Of a DNA stretch of 38,031 bases, positions 32,096 to 38,031 are shown piece after piece. The position numbers and the translations under genes are program-made. The stretch is from Irineochytrium annulatum (taxonomy: Eukaryota; Chytridiomycota; Chytridiomycetes; Chytridiales; Chytridiaceae), in NCBI GenBank assembly GCA_027600665.1, contig JADGJL010000135.1, positions 1 through 38,031 of the forward strand, read 5' to 3'. Numbering within the stretch: position 1 is the stretch's first letter; every line of letters starts with the position of its first letter. Under the pieces are notes generated by a model, which was not told where the DNA came from, searched no databases, and worked only from the letters and a program-made list of their open reading frames with translations.

Positions 32096-32374
32096 TCAAA
32101 CACCCCCGAAGTCATGTCCACATCCCAACTGCATTTCCCGAAAGAGCCCGTCGAGCTTGAAGAGGTGCGATCGTGACTTCCAGAGCGATCGGGCCGTGGC
32201 CTCTTGGAGCGTGATCTGGCGAGGCAAGGGAGGGTTTGATGCCAGATCGTTCGCGGGCATGGTAGGAGCGATGAAGCTGTTGATGGAAGGCGGCGGCGCA
32301 TCGGCCGTGATGATCGCGAGCTGCGGGCTCGAGGTCGGGCTTGACGCGAAGTACTGCGTGATGAGAGTCTGCAT
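32096..32374 (-). CDS. unidentified 92-aa protein
   Basis: An uninterrupted frame from the ATG at 32374 to the stop at 32096 encodes 92 aa. It uses the G/C-ending codons typical of genes here, which is why I think it is real. The N-terminal half is Ser/Pro/Ala-rich (SSPTSSPQLAIITADAPPPS). The C-terminal half could be helical (ITLQEATARSLWKSR, then LFKLDGLFREMQLG). The open frame continues upstream of the ATG for 14 codons with no further ATG, so a start by splicing cannot be excluded. I recognise no domain. It lies 126 bp upstream of CTP synthase on the same strand. Confidence 0.4.
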   Translation of the reverse strand: MQTLITQYFASSPTSSPQLAIITADAPPPSINSFIAPTMPANDLASNPPLPRQITLQEATARSLWKSRSHLFKLDGLFREMQLGCGHDFGGV

Positions 32375-32416
32375 GCTGGCCAAAATATCGAAGGTGTCGG
32401 AGTTATATGGATACAA

Positions 32417-32872
32417 TTTACATCAAGCTCTGAATTACCAAAGCAAGATTATTATCATTCTCATTAGTTTTTTTAAACCTGTATCGGGAAAAAAAAAAAC
32501 CGAAACCAAAGAAACTCTCTCACAAAACCACAAATGTTAACGAAGAAGGGTACACAGATTATTCCACCAGCCAATAATCGCTATCGAACGCAGGGACGGA
32601 TATAGAAAACGATGACAACGGTGGCAGGTTGTACTGCTCCAAGCGCATCTGCTTACTCTCCGCCGACCTCCTGGCAAACACAGCCGCCATCCTGACACAT
32701 AATGCCCTCGCAACCAACAAATAATAAATAAACAAACAGCATATTCTCCCGGGTATGTTTCCACCAAAACTGCAGCTCGCTTCCCAGCGACGAACCAAAG
32801 GCATCAAGAAAAGATCATGACCACAAGAAAGATGCCACAGATACACAAATCACTCCCACCGCAAGGTGACAA
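32417..32872. other. intergenic region with a possible 43-aa ORF
   Basis: About 455 bp between the small ORF and the Tup1-like stop. On the minus strand, 32559-32690 encodes 43 aa (start MAAVFARRSAESKQ) with partly gene-like codons, but no family match and no clear splice partners. The rest is AT-rich with an A-run at 32491-32500. It may simply be the Tup1-like 3' UTR. Confidence 0.25.
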
Positions 32873-35800
32873 CTAGCCCTTCACGTCCTCGCCCCTCCCA
32901 TCCGCGTTGCCATTCGACGAGTTTGGCTGCTGGTGATGGGCCGATACCGGTGGACCCGCGGGCACCATCCCGCCTAGCCCTGACCGATCCGCCGACACGC
33001 GCCATATTCTGGCCCTGTAATCGCCGGAGCCAGTCGAGAACAGGCCGCCGTTGGGGGCGAGCGCGACGGAGATAACTGGTAACAGAATATCAGAGAGATG
33101 AGGCAACAAGACGACATCCTCAACTCACCGGAATTCTTATGCCCCTGCAACATAAACTGCGCCCTCTCCGTACTCGCAATCTCCCTCCCTCCCTGGCCCA
33201 GGACGCTCCTCCCATCCCAAAACGTGACCGTCCGATCTTTACTGGCGCTCACGACCCACTCCAGCTCTGCGAGCTGATCATTCCCGGGCGTCGAGATGGC
33301 GTTCCCTTGCTCATCGACCCGGCCCACCGACCCGTTCAGCCCTGCAAATGCGACAGACAGCACGAAATCGCGATGACCCTCGAACGTGTGGCGGCATGTG
33401 GACGTGACGGTCGACGGCGGGTACTGGACGACGGCATGTGGATTGCCGTCCGATGACGTTGAAGACGATGAAGAGCCGACGGTAGCGCCTGCGTTGGATG
33501 GCCCGCCGTCGATGCCGCCGTTTGGTGCGGTGGACGGTGGCGTTGTTGCGGAGACAAGTGGCGTCTGTGCCGGCCGGTTGAGGGCCGAGATAGTGGCCTG
33601 GGAGAGGTCCCAGATCTTCAGCGAGCGGTCTAGGGAGCCCGAGACGACGGAGCGGCCGTCGGGTGAGAAGGCTACGGCGTAGACCGAGTCCTTGTGCCCC
33701 TCAAAGCGCTCGAGAAGGCGGCCGGAGCGGAGGTCCCAAATCCGTACCATCTTGTCCAGCGACCCCTAAACGCACCACATTAATCAACAACATGGCTCAA
33801 AAGGAGGGATGTACGAAATGCTCACCGCAACGACCGACCGCCCGTCTAGCGGACTGATTGACACGCTCGTAACCCCCGCATCCTTCAACCCCCCTGCTGC
33901 TGCCGCCGCCGCTGCCGCCGCCGCCGGGTCCCCGGCCACAGCCGCATCCTCCTCATTCAGCAACGTAATAATGCACCTCCCACTGTCGGCATCCCAGACC
34001 TTGACACTCCGATCCCCGCTCCCGCTTACAATGATCCTGCCATCCCTCGACCAATCCAGCGAGTAGATATCTTGCTCATGCCCCTGCAAGACGAAACGAA
34101 GCGTCCGCGCCCTGATGTCCCAAACACGGATGACGCGATCCTCGGCCCCCGTGGCGAGGTATGCGCCATCGGGGCTAAAGCAGACGGATCGGATGTAAAG
34201 GTCGGGAGATTGCGGGGAGTCGTCTGTGGAGAGGGTCTGAAGTTTGTGGCCGGTAGAGGTGTCAAAAATTTGGGCGAGCTTGTTGCAACCCGTCGCGAGA
34301 TATCGGCCGTCGTTGGAGAATTTCACGCAGCAGACGACGCTGTGTTAAGTTATTCAGCATACACATCGGCCATATTTGTGGTAGTCATACGGATGCAAAA
34401 CTAACCTGCTGTGATCTAAACTATGCACCAGATCCACATTCAGCCGCCCATAGCTCGGCGACCTCGGGTTGTACACTACGATCCAGTCCGGGCCCTCCTT
34501 CCTATACGCCGGCGCCGTGACCTCATCCAGATCACACACGCCGGTGATGGGTTGATGCGGCTGCGGTGGCGGCGCGTGTGCATACCCCGGCGGCTGCGCG
34601 TGCGGGTGATGTAGCTGCTGCGGCGGGTGATGCTGCTGCTGGGGTGGGTATCCTTGCTGCTGGTGCGGCGGTAGGGGCTGAGGCTGTTGTTGCTGCGGAT
34701 GATAGGCGAGTTGTTGGTGGTGGGCAGGCGGCTGGTGATGGGGTTGATGTGGTTGTTGGGCGTGCGGGGGTTGGTGTTGAGGTTGTTGATTAGTCGGCGG
34801 CGTCATTGGACCGCCTGGGTGAGATGAGTATGGAGGCGGACCGCCCTGTTGTCGATATCCCTCCTCCTTAACTTCCATTTTCATGCCCTGAGTTTCGCAT
34901 CAGCCGGACCTTACGAGAAACGAAATAACTCACCGGTCGGTATCCGCCTTCCTCTTTTATACCCGTCTTGCCCTTGTAGTGATCCGGGTGATGCGGCGAA
35001 TTGTATTGGTTCGGCGGCTGATCCCTCGCAACCGGATTCCCGTCCTCCCCACGCATCCGCTTTGCCGCATGCATTTCCGGGTTCAGGTTGCCGTTTTGAT
35101 TCCCTGAGCTTTGTTAGATTTTCGTCTTAACTAATTAACGTAGACGATTTACCAACCATGCATCCCGCCGTAACTTGCTCCGCCCGGACCAGGCGCGATC
35201 GGCGGCTGCAGGTCACCATACGGCTTCGACGACCCCGCTCTCGCATCCGGCCCGCCACTCATCTGCTGCTGCTGCTGCTGCTGCTGTTGTTGTTGTGGTG
35301 GTTGCCCAACCGGTCCTCCTCGCATCTCGAGTTCCCGCTTCAACCGCATAATCTCCTCCTCGTACGTCTCCTTCATCTTCTGATGCGCTTTGTCGAGCTC
35401 GTTTAAATTATGTTGGAAAGATTGGATCTCCCGGATTTGATCCGATACTGAAAGCGAACAAAATATAAGTACTCAAGTACAAAAATATTCGGCCGGCAAC
35501 TAAAGAAAATAGACATCAATCGTCCCGGTTATATTTCTCCGTCCGTGCATAAAGTTATTCATTTCTCGCTATCCCGCGATCAGGTTATCGCTTGGTACCT
35601 TTCCAAAAAAAGGAATTCCGCCCTGTAATTCCTCCGCCCTCTCTAACACAGACACTCACATTTGTGCTCATACTCATCCCTCTGCATCCTGAACACGCCT
35701 AGATCCTGATAAACCTTATCTACCTCCTGCTTTAGCGCGTCCATCAACTCTGGCAGCCTCGCGCTCGTTAGCGCTCCTCCCGATCCACCTCCACCTCCTC

Positions 35801-36338
35801 CTGCGCCTCCACCATGCAGGACGGCCTGTCCTCCAGGACCATTAGCGCCGTTAGGAGGCCCCTGTTGCATCATCGGTGCCAAACCCTGCTGCATCGGCGC
35901 CAGCGCGATCGGCCCGCCGGAAGGAACCCCTGACCCCATACCGCCCGGTCCACCTCCAGGTCCGCCTCCGGGTCCCCCGGGCCCACCCATCATCTGCTGC
36001 CCATGCGCGATCCCGCGATGCATCGGTCCCGGCCCGCCTTGTCCCGGCGCCGGGAGGACCTGCATCCCTCCAGGCCCACCCTGCTGTCCTCCCGAACCCC
36101 CACTCCCCGGTGGAGGCGGCAAGGAAGTAACAAAAGGCGGCGGCGGCTGCCCGTGCTGGGACGGGTGATGCCCCTGTTGCTGCTGCTGCTGCTGCTGCTG
36201 CTGTTGTTGCGGGTGGTTAAACGGCGGTAGCGAATGCGACATGGGCGCTCCCGCGCCGGGCGTGTGGGGCGGTCCCTGCTGCTGCCCGCCTGGGCCGGGG
36301 CCGCCGGGGCCGCCAGGGCCGGGCCTGGAGCCGTACAT
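32873..36338 (-). CDS. TUP1: Tup1-like WD40 transcriptional corepressor
   Basis: Seven exons fit: 35660-36338, ~35157-35447, 34934-35103, 34406-34887, 33826-34339, 33129-33765 and 32873-33075, giving about 991 aa. Tup1 forms the general corepressor with Ssn6/Cyc8 in the nucleus. Residues 1 to ~190 are Gly/Pro/Gln-rich with polyQ. The Tup1 N-terminal helices follow ([51 protein letters not shown]), normally at the extreme N-terminus. A second polyQ tract and a Gln/His/Pro-rich linker come next, then the conserved lead-in [19 protein letters not shown]. Seven WD repeats include [50 protein letters not shown] and YRARIWRV. One inter-repeat loop has ten alanines and another a ~60-residue Ser/Thr/Pro insert. 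The second junction has two possible donors (35152 or 35156). Confidence 0.92.
33891..33929. repeat. GCC/GCT repeat encoding polyalanine within the WD40 region
   Basis: About ten consecutive Ala codons on the minus strand, in a loop of the Tup1-like propeller between [11 protein letters not shown] and GGLKDAG. Confidence 0.85.
36175..36210. repeat. CTG/CAG trinucleotide repeat encoding polyglutamine
   Basis: A run of TGC/TGT/TTG triplets on the plus strand encodes about 12 consecutive Gln on the minus strand near the Tup1-like N-terminus. A second tract at about 35261-35296 encodes another ~11 Gln after the predicted tetramerisation helices. Both are mostly pure CAG and so could vary in length between strains. 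Confidence 0.85.
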
Positions 36339-36881
36339 TTAACGACCTTCGGGGATTAAAGATCGGGGCGCGTCGAGGCAGTCGCGAGATGATGGGGAAT
36401 CGCGGGTGGGGCGGCGGGGTCCCTGGTGATGGGTTGGGCTCCCTTGCGCTTTTGATTTTCTTGCCGGAGCGAACTCCCGATTTCCTTTTTTGAACGCGCT
36501 ACGGAGCTGGGCATGCGATCATCATCGACCCGCGACCTCGGTATCGGCCGAACCAGACTGAACCAAGCGAAGAGTAAGGACAGCGGAAAATATCAAAGAA
36601 ACACAACGAAATGTTCTTCATATTGAGGATTAACTTGTAGCGATATCTGTAATATTCCTACTAAGAAACGTCGAATTAGCGGTTGATACGCGCCAAGTAG
36701 GAAATGGGTCTTAACCCTATCAACAAAAGAAAGGAAAATAATAGATGAAAAATGAAATATAAGAGAAAAGCATCTATAGGCACTTGCAGTGATCCTTCTA
36801 ATCGTCGCTCAGACATCCACTAAGCCAAGCCAGCCGTCGGTAATCATCTCCAACCCTCCCTATATAATCCAATCTCTACTT
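36339..36881. other. intergenic region, Tup1-like promoter
   Basis: About 540 bp between the Tup1-like start and the stop of the WSC-domain gene, both on the minus strand. It becomes AT-rich at 36590-36780. No reading frame or RNA gene can be supported. Confidence 0.5.
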
Positions 36882-38031
36882 CTACACCAACCCCCAAAGC
36901 GTCATCCTGTTCGCGCCTCCACAGAACTCCCCCTCATTCACCAAACACTTGAGTCCACACTCAGCCTCCTTGGCCAGCACCCTCCCGTTCACGGTGAGAC
37001 CGCACCAACACTCAACCGCGTACTCTGTCCCCGCGTACGGATACTGAAGCGCCGCGCAGGCCTTCTGGCATCCGGCATTCGTCCAACCGCTACCGGGGGG
37101 CGTGTCGAGGCGCTCGCCGGTGTTGAGGCCCGTGCGGGAAAAGGTGGACCCGAAAAGTTTCGGGACGGGGCCGTCGATGGTGCAGTTTAGGTAGGTCCAG
37201 GTGCCGGTTAAGGGTGGAGTGGAGGATGGGGCGGGGCTACCGGGTGTTGTCGGCGTGGGAGAGCCCGCTGCGGCACCGGATCCCTCACCGGCGCCGCCGG
37301 AGGGCGCACCGGCGCCAATGTCGCCCTGGGCTGATGAGCCCGACGTGTTGGACGTCGGTTTGGAACGGATGGAGAGCACGACGCCAAGGATGACGCCGAC
37401 GAGGGCGACGGAGACGAGCAAAACAATCAAAAGGACAACGTTCCGCCTTCGTCGCTCGGCCGCCTCGTGCTTTATGCTATGGCCGTCCTCCGAGTCCGCG
37501 ATATCGTCATCATCGATGGCTTTTTTGGAGCCCATCGGATCTGCGGTTAAGCCGGTGATAGCAATCGTCCCGGCTCCGTCCTGCTGGATTTCCCCCTCCT
37601 CCTCGCCGGGCTTCCGCTTGACCGTGTTCACGACCCACTGCGATGGGTCTCGAACGCCTTCGACGCCGTGGTGCGGGAGCGTGTCGTTGGAAGGCTCGTT
37701 GGGCGATGTTGAGAGACGGGGTACGGCCTCTGTTGAAGAGATAATTGACTATAAGTCCGACATATAACCCGCTTCCACCAACATCGGTCCCGCATCCCAC
37801 GACAATGTAAGTCCCCAAATCCCGCGGATATATACAAGAGAAACGTACCAGTCGGCGACGACAAGAAGACACCCATAGCCGCGTTCCCACTCCCCTCTTC
37901 CACAGCCTTCCTCTGTACCGTCACCAAAAAGTTTACGTGCCCGGGTTCCTTGAGATCCTCAAAATGCGCACCCACGGTCTCGTTATCCCTCGATGCTCCC
38001 AACAACATCGCCCCCTCCACCCCGTCGACCC
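36882..38031 (-). CDS. WSC-domain membrane protein (5' end probably beyond window)
   Basis: Two exons are visible: 37849 to at least 38008, and 36882-37729, joined across a 119-nt intron. From an ATG at 38008 this gives 335 aa, but the frame stays open to the window edge, so the protein may start further upstream. A single membrane helix (VVLLIVLLVSVALVGVILGV) follows a basic RRRR stretch, and no signal peptide is visible. This predicts a cytosolic acidic N-terminus and an outer C-terminus. After a Ser/Gly/Pro linker comes a WSC domain: GTWTYLNCTIDG, then CQKACAALQYPYAGTEYAVE, CWCG, and CGGANRMTLWG. WSC domains bind polysaccharide and occur in cell-wall stress sensors and carbohydrate enzymes. 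Classical Wsc sensors are type I, with the domain near the N-terminus, so this layout is reversed. The role is probably cell-wall contact. Confidence 0.82.

Noticed and set aside
32080..32301. Arg/Ser-rich minus-strand frame overlapping the 92-aa ORF
   Set aside because: Composition (runs of Arg, Ser, Pro) is typical of a shifted frame of a GC-rich coding sequence; the other frame has better codon use.
31323..32540. 405-codon plus-strand open frame
   Set aside because: Antisense to CTP synthase exons 1-3 and the 92-aa ORF. The minus-strand proteins explain the region; the plus-strand translation shows no family.

Overview
The window reads as nuclear DNA from a flagellated (zoosporic, chytrid-like) fungus. 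Genes are packed tightly on both strands and are cut by many very short GT-AG introns, most of them 36-68 nt. Coding exons use mostly G/C-ending codons. Fungal markers (Tup1-type corepressor, septin, Atg13, a WSC-domain membrane protein, homoserine dehydrogenase) sit beside genes tied to cilia and flagella (CFAP418 and a CNBD2-like double cyclic-nucleotide-binding protein), which non-flagellated fungi normally lack. All gene models were built by hand from splice sites, reading phase and recognisable protein families; no alignment program or database was available.

Layout. 0.5-3.5 kb: CNBD2-like protein (-). 3.7-5.6 kb: two tandem thioredoxin-fold genes (+), 71 bp apart. 6.1-7.9 kb: septin (+). 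8.5-9.4 kb: a small J-domain co-chaperone (-) split into six exons. 10.6 kb: tRNA-Leu(CAG). 10.7-16.7 kb: a gene-poor, AT-richer island with a decayed Ty1/copia retrotransposon (end of reverse transcriptase and RNase H), itself interrupted by a ~0.78 kb insertion. 16.7-17.6 kb: CFAP418 (+), followed 130 bp later by a very long ATG13 (+, to 22.05 kb). 22.4-24.0 kb: MFSD10-like transporter (-). 24.25-25.16 kb: FAM72 family protein (-), divergent from homoserine dehydrogenase (+, to 26.6 kb). 26.9-28.7 kb: membrane-anchored serine carboxypeptidase (-). 28.9-29.6 kb: ribosomal protein eS17 (-). 29.9-32.0 kb: CTP synthase (-). 32.1-32.4 kb: unidentified 92-aa ORF (-). 32.9-36.3 kb: Tup1-like WD40 corepressor (-). 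36.9-38.0 kb: WSC-domain protein (-), probably running off the window edge.

The genes do not form one pathway. The neighbourhood mixes housekeeping functions (translation, nucleotide and amino-acid synthesis, autophagy, septation, protein folding, redox, transcriptional repression) with flagellar functions. I found no convincing new multi-gene system. The best leads are the tandem thioredoxin-like pair with divergent C-termini, the nested insertion in the copia relic, the fungal CFAP418 and FAM72 genes, and several extreme gene structures (a start codon alone in its exon, a 9-nt first coding exon, a 36-nt intron).
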